64,000 bases of DNA, taken from Streptomyces sp. NBC_00569 (GTDB taxonomy: Bacteria; Actinomycetota; Actinomycetes; Streptomycetales; Streptomycetaceae). Made by a program: the position numbers and the translations under genes. Below are positions 17,769 to 26,349 of the stretch, one piece after another. The notes under the pieces were generated by a model. The model ran no database searches. It saw only the letters and a program-made list of their open reading frames with translations, and was not told where the DNA came from. The stretch spans positions 7,743,001 through 7,807,000 of the forward strand of contig NZ_CP107783.1 in assembly GCF_036345255.1 (NCBI RefSeq), read 5' to 3'. The stretch's first letter is position 1, and each line of letters begins with the position of its first letter.

Positions 17769-18722
17769 ATGGCCATTGCGAAGGCCGAGCGGCTGATGAA
17801 TCTGGCGCTGTGTCTGCTCGGGACGGGACGCCCACTCAGCAAGCGTGAGCTGCGCGGTTCCATCGAGGCCTACCTGGAAGCCAACTCCGACGACAGCTTC
17901 AACCGGATGTTCGAGCGTGACAAGGACGACCTGCGGGAGCTCGGCCTGGTCATCGCGACCGTGGAGAGCCTCGACGGGGAGATCGGCTATCTCGCCCGCC
18001 GCGACAGCAACCGGCTGCCGCCCGTCACCCTCGACGCCGAGGAGGCCGCCGCGCTGGGCCTCGCCGCGAAGGTCTGGCAGCAGGCCCGCCTCGCCGGCGC
18101 CGCCAGCGGAGCCCTGCAGAAGCTGAGGGCCGCAGGACTCCCCGAGGACGTCGACCCGTACGAGGCGCACTCGGCCCTCGAACCCCGTATCCCCGCACAC
18201 GAGGCATCCTTCGAACCCCTGATGCTGGCCTGCCGCGACCGGCGGCCCGTCGTCTTCGACTACCGCAAGGCCACGGCCGCGCGGCCCGAGCAGCGGCATG
18301 TCGAGCCGTGGGCGCTGGAGTGCTGGCGCGGCCACTGGTACCTCGCCGGCTGGGACCGCGACCGCGGAGCCGAGCGCGTCTTCCGGCTCTCCCGCATCAC
18401 CGGCAAGGTCCGCTCCCGGGCAGGCCGCTTCACCGCGGACGTGCCCGACGTCGTGACCGTCCGCGAGACCGTCGCGAGCTGGGCCGGCGAGACCGCCGAC
18501 CGCACGGCCCTCATCAGGCTGCGCACCGGCTCCGGCTATCCGCTGCGCGCCAAGGCCTCCGCCGTGCGCGACCTCGGCGACGGCTGGGACGAGCTGGAGA
18601 TTCCGTACGGGCACGGGCTCGACGCCTGGCTGGTCGAGTTCGGGCCCGACGTGGTCGTGCTCGAACCCGCCGAGCTGCGGGCCGAGGTCGTCGACCGGCT
18701 GCGTGCCGTGGCCAAGGGCTGA
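17769..18722 (+). CDS. pafB: PafB, WYL-domain transcriptional activator subunit
   Basis: A 317-residue DNA-binding regulator with an N-terminal winged helix-turn-helix (~1-80), a WYL domain containing WRGHWYLAGWDRD, and a C-terminal WCX domain (~235-317). With PafC it forms the activator that directs RNA polymerase to RecA-NDp promoters after DNA damage, and WYL domains are thought to sense a single-stranded nucleic acid or nucleotide signal. ATG 17769 was chosen from the conserved N-terminus; GAGAGGACGTAGGG lies upstream. pafC starts 15 bases after the stop. Despite the Paf name it is not part of the proteasome. Confidence 0.93.
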   Translation: MAIAKAERLMNLALCLLGTGRPLSKRELRGSIEAYLEANSDDSFNRMFERDKDDLRELGLVIATVESLDGEIGYLARRDSNRLPPVTLDAEEAAALGLAAKVWQQARLAGAASGALQKLRAAGLPEDVDPYEAHSALEPRIPAHEASFEPLMLACRDRRPVVFDYRKATAARPEQRHVEPWALECWRGHWYLAGWDRDRGAERVFRLSRITGKVRSRAGRFTADVPDVVTVRETVASWAGETADRTALIRLRTGSGYPLRAKASAVRDLGDGWDELEIPYGHGLDAWLVEFGPDVVVLEPAELRAEVVDRLRAVAKG

Positions 18723-18737
18723 GGGGAACGAGGACCA

Positions 18738-19694
18738 ATGGCCACGAACGCCATCGACCAGACCCGGCGGATGCTGTCCCTCGTGACATATCTGCGGGAG
18801 CGCCCTGGAGCGCGCGTCGAGGATGTCGCCCGCGCCTTCGGGATCACTGAGGACGAGCTGATCTCGGACCTCGACATCCTGCCGCTGTGCGGGACGAGCT
18901 TCCGCGGGGGTGACCTCCTCGACATCGACACGGACGGCGACCGCATCTGGTGGCACAACCCGGACGACGTCGCCGCGCCGCTGCGGCTCGCCGCCGACGA
19001 GGCGACGGCGCTGCTCGTCGCCGCCCGCGCCGTGTCCACGCTGCCCGGCCTCAGGGAGAGCGACCGGCTCGCGCTCCTGCGGGCCACCGCGAAGCTGGAG
19101 GCCGCGGCCGGCGAGGCGGCCGGCGCGAGCGCCCGGCTCTCGGTGACCTTCGAGTCCGAGGGCGGCGTCTTCGCCGACGTCGACCGGGCGATCTCGGAGC
19201 GGCGCCGGCTGTGGATCCGCTACTACTCCCCGGCCCGTGACGAGCTCACCGAGCGGGAGATCGACCCCATCCGTCTGGTGAGCGTCGGCCACACCTACGT
19301 GGAGGCCTGGTGCCGGCGCTCCGAGGCGCGGCGCACCTTCCGCCTCGACCGGGTCGCCGAGATCCGGATCCTGGACGAGCCGTCAGCGCCGCCGGAGATC
19401 GAACTGCGGGACCTGTCCGAGGGGCTCGTGCAGCCCGCGGCCGAGGATCCCGAGGTCGTGGTCGAGGTCGGTCCCGGCGGACGCTGGGTCGCGGAGTACT
19501 ACCCGCACGACAGCGCCGAGGAGTTGGCGGACGGCGGCCTGCGGATCACGCTGCGCACGCCGGAGCCGTCGTCGCTGAGGCGGCTCGCGCTCCGGCTCGG
19601 CCGCGACGGGCGTATCGTCTCGCCGCTCGGGCTCGCCGAGAGTGCGCGGCAGGCTGCCGGAGAGGCGCTGGCCGCGTACGACGGTCAGGGGTAG
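18738..19694 (+). CDS. pafC: PafC, WYL-domain transcriptional activator subunit
   Basis: A 318-residue partner of PafB with the same layout: winged helix-turn-helix (TRRMLSLVTYLRERPGARVE...), WYL domain and WCX domain. Its WYL motif is degenerate (HTYVEAWCRRSEARRTFRLDR), as usual for PafC, but the Arg-rich ligand strand is kept. ATG 18738 is preceded by GAGGGGAACGAGGA. Three repair-type genes in this window carry the promoter sequence recognised by PafBC. Confidence 0.93.
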   Translation: MATNAIDQTRRMLSLVTYLRERPGARVEDVARAFGITEDELISDLDILPLCGTSFRGGDLLDIDTDGDRIWWHNPDDVAAPLRLAADEATALLVAARAVSTLPGLRESDRLALLRATAKLEAAAGEAAGASARLSVTFESEGGVFADVDRAISERRRLWIRYYSPARDELTEREIDPIRLVSVGHTYVEAWCRRSEARRTFRLDRVAEIRILDEPSAPPEIELRDLSEGLVQPAAEDPEVVVEVGPGGRWVAEYYPHDSAEELADGGLRITLRTPEPSSLRRLALRLGRDGRIVSPLGLAESARQAAGEALAAYDGQG

Positions 19695-19822
19695 GGGCGT
19701 TGGCCGCGGGCGGGTCTGTGACGGCCCTCACGCGCGCGGCCGAGGTGAGAAGGGTGGGCGTGCCGTTGACCGCGGTGCGGCCCGGGGGTGCCAGAAGTTC
19801 GGGAATTTCTGAAAAGTCTGGG

Positions 19823-20077
19823 ATGGTCGAAATGGGTGGATTGTCCGCGGTGGTGGGTCCGGTGCTCTTCAAGGCCGCCTGCCCCGACTGCCGTGAGCGT
19901 TTCGAACTCTCCGCGGGCGCCCTGCGCCTGGCGATCGGCGCCACCCGCCGCACCACGTTCTACTCGTTCACCTGCCCCGAGTGCGGCGCCGCCGTACGCA
20001 AGCCGGCCGGGGAGCGCATCATCGAACTCCTCACCGGCGGAGGGGTGAGCACGCTCCGCCTCCATCAGACCGTCTAG
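19823..20077 (+). CDS. Small zinc-ribbon protein of unknown function
   Basis: An ~84-residue protein with two CxxC knuckles (CPDC and CPEC, ~37 residues apart) that should bind one zinc ion. The segment between is basic and aromatic (ATRRTTFYSFTC), followed by R-K-P-A-G-E-R. The fold suggests nucleic-acid or protein contact but no named family. The start is uncertain: ATG 19823 or ATG 19832, neither with a strong ribosome-binding site. It is followed after 9 bases by another small gene. Confidence 0.7.
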   Translation: MVEMGGLSAVVGPVLFKAACPDCRERFELSAGALRLAIGATRRTTFYSFTCPECGAAVRKPAGERIIELLTGGGVSTLRLHQTV

Positions 20078-20086
20078 GCTCGGCCC

Positions 20087-20284
20087 ATGTTCTGGGCGAT
20101 GCTGGCGATTGCTGTGGGGTTCGTGGGACTCGCCGTGCTCGGCGTGCTCGCGGTCAAGGTCTTTGTCGAGGCGCAGCGCCTCGGGCGCCAAGTCGCCGAC
20201 ACCACACAGCAGATCAACCGCGCGGCGGAGGACCTGGAGCGGGCGGCGACCGCCACGGCCCGCACGGGCCGCGAGCTTCTCTGA
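20087..20284 (+). CDS. Small membrane-anchored coiled-coil protein
   Basis: A 65-residue protein: one N-terminal membrane span (~3-25, FWAMLAIAVGFVGLAVLGVL) and an amphipathic, Ala/Arg/Glu-rich helix (~30-62) on the cytoplasmic side. This is the general plan of DUF948-like or TatA-like small proteins, although there is no TatA hinge motif. ATG 20087 is 9 bases after the zinc-ribbon gene. It stands upstream of tatA, but a 261-base gap separates them. Confidence 0.65.
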   Translation: MFWAMLAIAVGFVGLAVLGVLAVKVFVEAQRLGRQVADTTQQINRAAEDLERAATATARTGRELL

Positions 20285-20545
20285 TCGCAGGACCCGTCGA
20301 ATGTGACGGGGGAGACATGCTGGTAAGCGCTTTACCTCTGTGCCCTGTCCGGTTGCCGGGACGGGCGGGTACGCTGCGAGGCGCGGCCCGTCGAGCGAGG
20401 CGCGGACCGCAACTGGGAGTACGCAGAGGGATTGCCCCCTGTTCACCCCCGCGGGATACGATCGCTGCCAGCACGGTGGTCGGACATCAGTCCGACCTGT
20501 ACCGGCAGCCCCGCCCCTGCCGCCTCGGTGAGAAGGTAAACGCTT

Positions 20546-20833
20546 ATGTTCGGAAAGATCGGCGCCCCTGAGATCATTCTGATCCTCGTCGTCATCGTCC
20601 TGCTGTTCGGCGCGAAGAAGCTTCCCGACATGGCGCGCTCGCTGGGCAAGTCGGCCCGCATCCTCAAGAGCGAGGCCAAGGCCATGAAGTCCGACGGCCA
20701 GCAGACCGCGCCGGCCGACCCGCCGCAGCACGACGGGCAGACCCCGGCGCAGCGCACGATCAAGGCCGCCCCCGGTGACGTGACAGGCGGCCGCCCGGTC
20801 ACCGAGCCGACCGACCAGACTTCGCAGCGCTGA
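20546..20833 (+). CDS. tatA: Twin-arginine translocase subunit TatA
   Basis: A 95-residue pore-forming component of the Sec-independent export system for folded proteins. It has a short N-terminal membrane span ([14 protein letters not shown]), the [14 protein letters not shown] hinge/amphipathic helix typical of TatA, and a disordered polar tail. ATG 20546 follows GAGAAGGTAAACGCTT. tatC follows after 50 bases in the same operon; tatB is not in the window. Confidence 0.95.
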   Translation: MFGKIGAPEIILILVVIVLLFGAKKLPDMARSLGKSARILKSEAKAMKSDGQQTAPADPPQHDGQTPAQRTIKAAPGDVTGGRPVTEPTDQTSQR

Positions 20834-20883
20834 TCCCGGGCCGCCCCGCGAAGGCGGCCTGTCGCACGAGATGAGGACGTGGG

Positions 20884-21828
20884 TTGCTCAAGTCTGCCCG
20901 CAAGACGGAGAAGGATCCCGAGGGGCGGATGCCGCTCGCGGAACACCTGCGTGAGCTACGCAACCGGCTCGCGAAGGCTTTGCTGGCCATCGTCGTCGTC
21001 ACGATCGTCGCCGCCTTCTTCTACAAGGACATCATCGAGTTCTTCACCAATCCGGTGCTCGACTCGGTGGGCTGCAAGTCGAGCTTCGCCGAGCTCGCCG
21101 AGCAGGCGAACAAGGGACAGCACGACGAGACGTGCGCGCGGATCGTGCTCAACGGTCTGCTGACGCCGTTCACGCTCGCGCTGAAGATCTCGCTGATGGC
21201 GGGTGTCGTCCTCGCGTCGCCGGTCTGGCTCTACCAGCTGTGGGGCTTCGTCGCACCCGGCCTGCACAAGCACGAGAAGAAGTACGCGACCGCTTTCGTC
21301 GCCACCGGCTTCCCGCTGTTCCTGTGCGGTGCCTTCTTCGCGTACAAGACCCTCCCCACGATGGCGAGGGTGCTGCTCGACTTCTCGCCGGGCGGTGTCG
21401 ACAACCAGCTGCCGCTGGACGATCTCCTGGACCTGATCACACGCATGGTGGTCGTGTTCGGGCTCTCCTTCGAGCTGCCGCTGCTTCTCGTGATGCTCAA
21501 CCTCACCGGGGTGCTCACGGGCAAGCGGATGATCGGGTGGTGGCGCGCCATGATCATGGGCATCACGGTCTTCGCGGCCGTGGCGACGCCCAGCACCGAC
21601 CCGCTGAGCATGCTGGCGCTCGCCGGACCCATCTGGATCCTGTACTTCGCGGCCGCCGGTTTCTCCCTGCTCAACGACCGCCGCAAGGCCAGGGACCACG
21701 AGGACCTGGACGACGACGAGGCCTCGAACCTGGACCTCACGCCCGAGCCTGTCTCGGCGGGCAACACGCTGCCCGAGCAGGCGAGCTCGGACCATGACCG
21801 GGTCAACGGTTATGACGACGTGACCTGA
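20884..21828 (+). CDS. tatC: Twin-arginine translocase subunit TatC
   Basis: A 314-residue polytopic receptor for RR-signal peptides with about six membrane spans. The conserved N-terminal MPLAEHLRELRNRL and first-loop residues, the WLYQLWGFVAPGLHKHEKK loop and the ATPSTDPLSMLALAGP motif are all present. The last ~55 residues are an acidic cytoplasmic tail. The TTG at 20884 is the best start because the next ATG (residue 16) would cut the basic N-terminus, and GATGAGGACGT lies upstream. It follows tatA. Confidence 0.94.
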   Translation: MLKSARKTEKDPEGRMPLAEHLRELRNRLAKALLAIVVVTIVAAFFYKDIIEFFTNPVLDSVGCKSSFAELAEQANKGQHDETCARIVLNGLLTPFTLALKISLMAGVVLASPVWLYQLWGFVAPGLHKHEKKYATAFVATGFPLFLCGAFFAYKTLPTMARVLLDFSPGGVDNQLPLDDLLDLITRMVVVFGLSFELPLLLVMLNLTGVLTGKRMIGWWRAMIMGITVFAAVATPSTDPLSMLALAGPIWILYFAAAGFSLLNDRRKARDHEDLDDDEASNLDLTPEPVSAGNTLPEQASSDHDRVNGYDDVT

Positions 21829-21858
21829 CAGGGCGGCACGATCTTGTATGGTCCGCCC

Positions 21859-22749
21859 GTGACCAGCGAGATCACCCTCTTCGTCAATCCCACCGCCGGG
21901 CGCGGCCGGGGCGCCCAGGCGGCGCAGCCGGCCGCTTCCGCGTTGCGGGCGGCCGGTTTCTCCGTGCGTACGGTCGTGGGGGAGGACGCCGACGACGCGC
22001 TCACGCGCGCGCGTGCCGCGGTCCACGCCGGCACCGGAGCGCTCATAGCCGTCGGCGGTGACGGCATGGCCAACCTCGCGCTGCAGGCCGTCGCGGGCAC
22101 CCGCACCCCACTCGGCGTGATCGCCGTCGGGACAGGGAACGACTTCGCCCGCTCCCTCGGACTGCCCGTGCGGGACCCGGCGGCGGCGGGCGCCCTCGTC
22201 GCCGACGCGCTCAAGGCCTCGCGGATCCGCGAGCTCGACCTGGGGAGGGCCGACGGACACTGGTTCGGTACCGTCCTGGCCTCGGGTTTCGACTCCCGGG
22301 TCAACGACCGGGGCAACCGGATGCGCTGGCCCGGCGGCCGCTTCAAGTACGACCTCGCGATCGTCGCCGAGCTCGCCACCTTCAAGCCCGTTCCGTACCG
22401 GATCACCCTGGACGACGGCCCCGTGCTGGAGGTCGAGGCCACGCTCGTCGCCGTGGGGAACGGGACGTCGTACGGCGGTGGCATGAAGATCTGTGCGGGC
22501 GCCGACATGACGGACGGACTTTTCGACATCACGGTCGTCGGGGACTGCTCGCGGGCGACGCTGCTCAAGGTCTTCCCGCGTGTCTACAAGGGGACCCACC
22601 TCGACCACCCCGTGGTCACCGTCCACCGCGCCAAGAAGGTCGAACTGGCCGCGGAGGGGATCACCGGGTACGCCGACGGGGAGCCGCTCGGAAGCCTGCC
22701 CCTCACGGTCGAGTGCGTGCCGCGGGCCGCGCTGATCGTAGGGCCCTGA
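21859..22749 (+). CDS. Diacylglycerol/sphingosine-type lipid kinase (YegS/DgkB family)
   Basis: A 296-residue kinase of the DAGK catalytic family, which phosphorylates diacylglycerol or related lipids to recycle phosphatidate. It shows the N-terminal nucleotide-binding motif FVNPTAGRGRG, the GGDGMANLAL loop with the catalytic Asp region and GVIAVGTGNDFARSLG. GTG 21859 was chosen because a TATGGT -10 element ends 6 bases before it (leaderless); an in-frame TTG at 21844 would overlap that element. It lies between tatC and the helicase. Confidence 0.88.
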   Translation: MTSEITLFVNPTAGRGRGAQAAQPAASALRAAGFSVRTVVGEDADDALTRARAAVHAGTGALIAVGGDGMANLALQAVAGTRTPLGVIAVGTGNDFARSLGLPVRDPAAAGALVADALKASRIRELDLGRADGHWFGTVLASGFDSRVNDRGNRMRWPGGRFKYDLAIVAELATFKPVPYRITLDDGPVLEVEATLVAVGNGTSYGGGMKICAGADMTDGLFDITVVGDCSRATLLKVFPRVYKGTHLDHPVVTVHRAKKVELAAEGITGYADGEPLGSLPLTVECVPRAALIVGP

Positions 22750-22850
22750 CGCCTGGAGCCCGTGGGCCCAGGTCCTGGAGATCGTGGGCCCGCTCCGGAA
22801 TTCGTGGCTCCCCGGCCCCGGAAGGGACCGATCACAATAAAGATCGTCCG

Positions 22851-22873
22851 TTGTCAGTGGCGGCCGGTAGTCT
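22851..22873 (+). promoter_or_regulatory. RecA-NDp (PafBC-type) promoter of the helicase gene
   Basis: TTGTCAGTG (22851-22859), exactly 8 bases, then TAGTCT (22868-22873) fits the consensus TTGTCRGTG-N8-TAnnnT at every defined position. The helicase ATG is 10 bases after the -10 element, giving a leaderless or nearly leaderless message. Confidence 0.8.
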
Positions 22874-22883
22874 CGAATGCACG

Positions 22884-25709
22884 ATGACAGAGGACCTCTC
22901 ACCGGCCGAGCGGTACGCGGCAGCACGTAGGCGCGCTGCCGAGCAGGCCACCGCGCTCGCCGATTTCCGCGAGATGTACGACTTCGGCCTCGACCCCTTC
23001 CAGATCGAGGCGTGTCAGGCTCTCGAGACGGGCAAGGGCGTTCTGGTGGCCGCGCCCACGGGCTCCGGCAAGACGATCGTCGGCGAGTTCGCCGTCCACC
23101 TGGCCCTCCAGCAGGGCAAGAAGTGCTTCTACACGACGCCCATCAAGGCGTTGTCGAACCAGAAGTACGCCGACCTCGCCAAGCGGTACGGCGCCGACAA
23201 GGTCGGCCTGCTGACCGGCGACAACAGCGTGAACGCGGACGCTCCGGTGGTCGTCATGACCACCGAGGTCCTGCGGAACATGCTGTACGCGGGCTCACAG
23301 ACCCTCCTCGGCCTCGGCTACGTGGTCATGGACGAGGTGCACTACCTCTCCGACCGCTTCCGCGGCGCCGTCTGGGAAGAGGTGATCATCCACCTCCCGG
23401 AGTCCGTCACCCTGGTCTCCCTCTCGGCGACCGTGTCGAACGCGGAGGAGTTCGGCGACTGGCTCGACACCGTGCGCGGTGACACCGAAGTGATCGTCTC
23501 CGAGCACCGGCCCGTACCCCTGTTCCAGCATGTGCTCGCCGGGCGCCGGATGTACGACCTCTTCGAGGAGGGCGAGGGCCGCAAGAAGGCCGTCAACCCG
23601 GACCTGACGCGCATGGCCCGCATGGAGGCCAGTCGCTCGTACAACCCGCGCGACCGCCGCAAGGGCAAGATGGTGCGCGAGGCGGACCGCGAGCGCGAGC
23701 GCAGACAGCGCTCCCGGATCTGGACGCCCGGCCGCCCCGAGGTCATCGAGCGCCTCGACAGCGAGGGGCTGCTGCCCGCGATCACGTTCATCTTCAGCCG
23801 CGCCGCATGCGAGGCCGCCGTGCAGCAGTGCCTGTACGCGGGCCTGCGGCTCAACGACGACGAGCGCCGCGCCCGCGTCCGCGAGATCGTCGAGGAGCGC
23901 ACGGCCGCGATCCCCGACGAGGACCTGCACGTCCTCGGGTACTTCGAGTGGCTCGAAGGCCTGGAGCGCGGCATCGCCGCCCACCATGCGGGCATGCTGC
24001 CGACGTTCAAGGAGGTCGTCGAGGAGCTGTTCGTACGCGGTCTCGTGAAGGCCGTCTTCGCGACGGAGACCCTGGCGCTCGGCATCAACATGCCGGCCAG
24101 GTCCGTCGTGCTGGAGAAGCTCGTCAAGTGGAACGGCGAGCAGCACGCCGACATCACGCCCGGCGAGTACACCCAGCTCACCGGCCGGGCCGGCCGGCGC
24201 GGCATCGACGTCGAGGGCCACGCGGTCGTCCTGTGGCAGCGCGGCTTCAGCCCCGAGCACCTCGCGGGACTCGCGGGCACGCGCACGTACCCGCTGCGCT
24301 CCAGCTTCAAGCCGTCGTACAACATGGCGGTGAACCTGGTCGAGCAGTTCGGCCGGCACCGCTCGCGCGAGCTGCTCGAGACGTCCTTCGCACAGTTCCA
24401 GGCGGACAAGTCGGTCGTCGGGATCTCCCGTCAGGTACAGCGCAACGAGGAGGGCCTGGAAGGCTACAAGGCCTCCATGACCTGCCACTTGGGGGACTTC
24501 GAGGAGTACGCACGGCTGCGCCGGGAGCTCAAGGACCGCGAGACGGACCTCGCCAAGCAGGGTGCGGCCCAGCGGCGCGCCGCGGCGGCCGCCGCCCTGG
24601 AGAAGCTCAAGCCGGGCGACGTCATCCACGTTCCCTCCGGCAAGTTCGCCGGGCTCGCGCTCGTCCTCGACCCCGGCATCCCGGCCGGCCGGTCGAACGG
24701 ACACCGTGGCTTCGAGCAGCACGACGGCCCGCGTCCGCTGGTCCTGACCGCCGAGCGCCAGGTCAAGCGGCTCGCGTCGATCGACTTCCCGGTGCCCGTC
24801 GAGGCGCTGGATCGGATGCGGATCCCCAAGTCGTTCAACGCGCGCTCGCCCCAGTCGCGGCGGGACCTCGCGTCCGCGCTGCGCACCAAGGCCGGCCACA
24901 TCGTGCCCGACCGGCACCGCAAGGGCCGCGCGGCGGCGGCCGACGACCGCGAGATCACGCGGCTGCGCGCCGAGCTGCGCGCCCACCCGTGTCACGGCTG
25001 CGACGAGCGCGAGGACCACGCCCGCTGGGCCGAGCGCTACTACCGGCTGCGACGCGACACGCAGCAGCTGGAGCGCCGCATCGAGGGCCGGACGAACACG
25101 ATCGCCCGCACCTTCGACCGCATCGTGGCCCTGCTGACCGAGATGGACTATCTGCGCGGCAACGAGGTCACGCAGAACGGCAAGCGCCTCGCGCGTCTCT
25201 ACGGCGAGCTCGATCTGCTCGCCAGCGAGTGCCTGCGCGACGGGGTCTGGGAGGGCCTCAGCCCGGCCGAACTGGCCGCGTGCGTCTCGGCGTTGGTGTT
25301 CGAGGCCCGCGTCGGTGACGACGCGCTCGCGCCCAAGCTGCCGTCCGGCAAGGCCAAGGCGGCGCTCGGCGAGATGGTCCGCATCTGGGGCCGGCTCGAC
25401 GCCCTGGAGGAAGAGTTCAAGATCAGCCAGACCGAGGGCGTCGGCCAGCGCGAACCCGATCTGGGCTTCGCCTGGGCCGCGCACCAGTGGGCGTCCGGCA
25501 AGGGCCTCGACGAGGTCCTGCGCGAGGCGGACATGCCCGCCGGTGACTTCGTGCGCTGGTGCAAGCAGGTCATCGACGTGCTCGGCCAGATCGCGGCCGC
25601 GGCGCCGTCCGTCTCCGGCGCGGGAGACGGGAACACGGTCGCCAAGAACGCACGCAAGGCCGTGGACGCGTTGCGGCGCGGCGTGGTGGCGTACTCGTCC
25701 GTCGGTTAG
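22884..25709 (+). CDS. helY: DEVH-box ATP-dependent helicase, HelY/Mtr4 type
   Basis: A 941-residue superfamily-2 (Ski2-like) helicase. Motif I APTGSGKT is near residue 55, motif II DEVHYL near 150, motif III SAT, motif V ATETLALGINMPAR and motif VI QLTGRAGRRGID near 440. A beta-rich KOW-like insert (~575-640) and a C-terminal DSHCT domain (~770-941) complete the Mtr4-like architecture. A CHGCDEREDH segment near 705 could bind metal. Substrate may be RNA or DNA. ATG 22884 is set by the promoter just upstream, which predicts induction by DNA damage. Confidence 0.93.
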   Translation: MTEDLSPAERYAAARRRAAEQATALADFREMYDFGLDPFQIEACQALETGKGVLVAAPTGSGKTIVGEFAVHLALQQGKKCFYTTPIKALSNQKYADLAKRYGADKVGLLTGDNSVNADAPVVVMTTEVLRNMLYAGSQTLLGLGYVVMDEVHYLSDRFRGAVWEEVIIHLPESVTLVSLSATVSNAEEFGDWLDTVRGDTEVIVSEHRPVPLFQHVLAGRRMYDLFEEGEGRKKAVNPDLTRMARMEASRSYNPRDRRKGKMVREADRERERRQRSRIWTPGRPEVIERLDSEGLLPAITFIFSRAACEAAVQQCLYAGLRLNDDERRARVREIVEERTAAIPDEDLHVLGYFEWLEGLERGIAAHHAGMLPTFKEVVEELFVRGLVKAVFATETLALGINMPARSVVLEKLVKWNGEQHADITPGEYTQLTGRAGRRGIDVEGHAVVLWQRGFSPEHLAGLAGTRTYPLRSSFKPSYNMAVNLVEQFGRHRSRELLETSFAQFQADKSVVGISRQVQRNEEGLEGYKASMTCHLGDFEEYARLRRELKDRETDLAKQGAAQRRAAAAAALEKLKPGDVIHVPSGKFAGLALVLDPGIPAGRSNGHRGFEQHDGPRPLVLTAERQVKRLASIDFPVPVEALDRMRIPKSFNARSPQSRRDLASALRTKAGHIVPDRHRKGRAAAADDREITRLRAELRAHPCHGCDEREDHARWAERYYRLRRDTQQLERRIEGRTNTIARTFDRIVALLTEMDYLRGNEVTQNGKRLARLYGELDLLASECLRDGVWEGLSPAELAACVSALVFEARVGDDALAPKLPSGKAKAALGEMVRIWGRLDALEEEFKISQTEGVGQREPDLGFAWAAHQWASGKGLDEVLREADMPAGDFVRWCKQVIDVLGQIAAAAPSVSGAGDGNTVAKNARKAVDALRRGVVAYSSVG

Positions 25710-25742
25710 GAGGCGCGGCCGGTGGTGACCGGTCGGGCCGTT

Positions 25743-25767
25743 CCCCGCGCCCCTGACGGGCGCGGGG
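25743..25767 (+). terminator. Terminator after helY
   Basis: A perfect 10-bp stem CCCCGCGCCC with a 5-base loop, 34 bases after the helicase stop. The core TTCCCCGCGCCCC is a sequence dispersed through Streptomyces intergenic regions; a second copy is near 61947. Confidence 0.7.
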
Positions 25768-26349
25768 ATCTGGGCCGTACGCGACTCAGTGCCGTTCATG
25801 CCGTCCGTGCCCGTTCGCGCCGAACTCATTTAGATCCAGGGGCGGTTGCCGCCGCCACCGAACTGGGCGTGCGCGCGACGAGGGTGAACTCCCGCTGAAT
25901 GCCGATCTGTTCACCGGTTGACCGAAGGCGTCATTCTCGTGCACCGCCGCGATCCCGAACGCTCCGTACCGGTCCTCGCCGCGACGACCGCGGACGGGGC
26001 CCCGCGCATCGCGGGCCTCTGACCTCACACACGCCGCGCGCCGAGGGCCCAACGGCCCTTCCGTGGCGGGGATTTCGCACAGCCGGACGTGATCACTCCA
26101 TGTGTGCGAGCAGCCGCTGAGCGTGTAAATGGAGCCGAGTGTATTCCTCCCGCCCGGCCATTTCAGGTGCTTGCGGAATATGACACAGCGATGATCCCAC
26201 GGGACTAAGCTCGCCCGCAGCGCACCGAGTTGGCACATATTCGTGCGTTTGTTCCCAATCTTGTAGATGGTTCGAGTTCGTCCCCCCACGCGCACGTCAG
26301 CACGTCCCCGTAACCACATTTCCCCGATCCGACCGTTCAGAGGGCATAC
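25768..26349. other. Intergenic region without a convincing gene
   Basis: About 580 bases between the helY terminator and the conservon. Short open frames occur on both strands (for example 25899-26120 +) but none has a ribosome-binding site together with a recognisable product. The last ~240 bases are clearly richer in A+T than the flanking genes and should hold the conservon promoter; I could not pick a single -35/-10 pair. AGAGGG lies 6 bases before the rarA ATG. Confidence 0.6.

Noticed and set aside
25899..26120. Small 73-codon open frame in the gap before the conservon
   Set aside because: No ribosome-binding site, no recognisable family, Arg/Pro/Thr-rich composition typical of chance frames.
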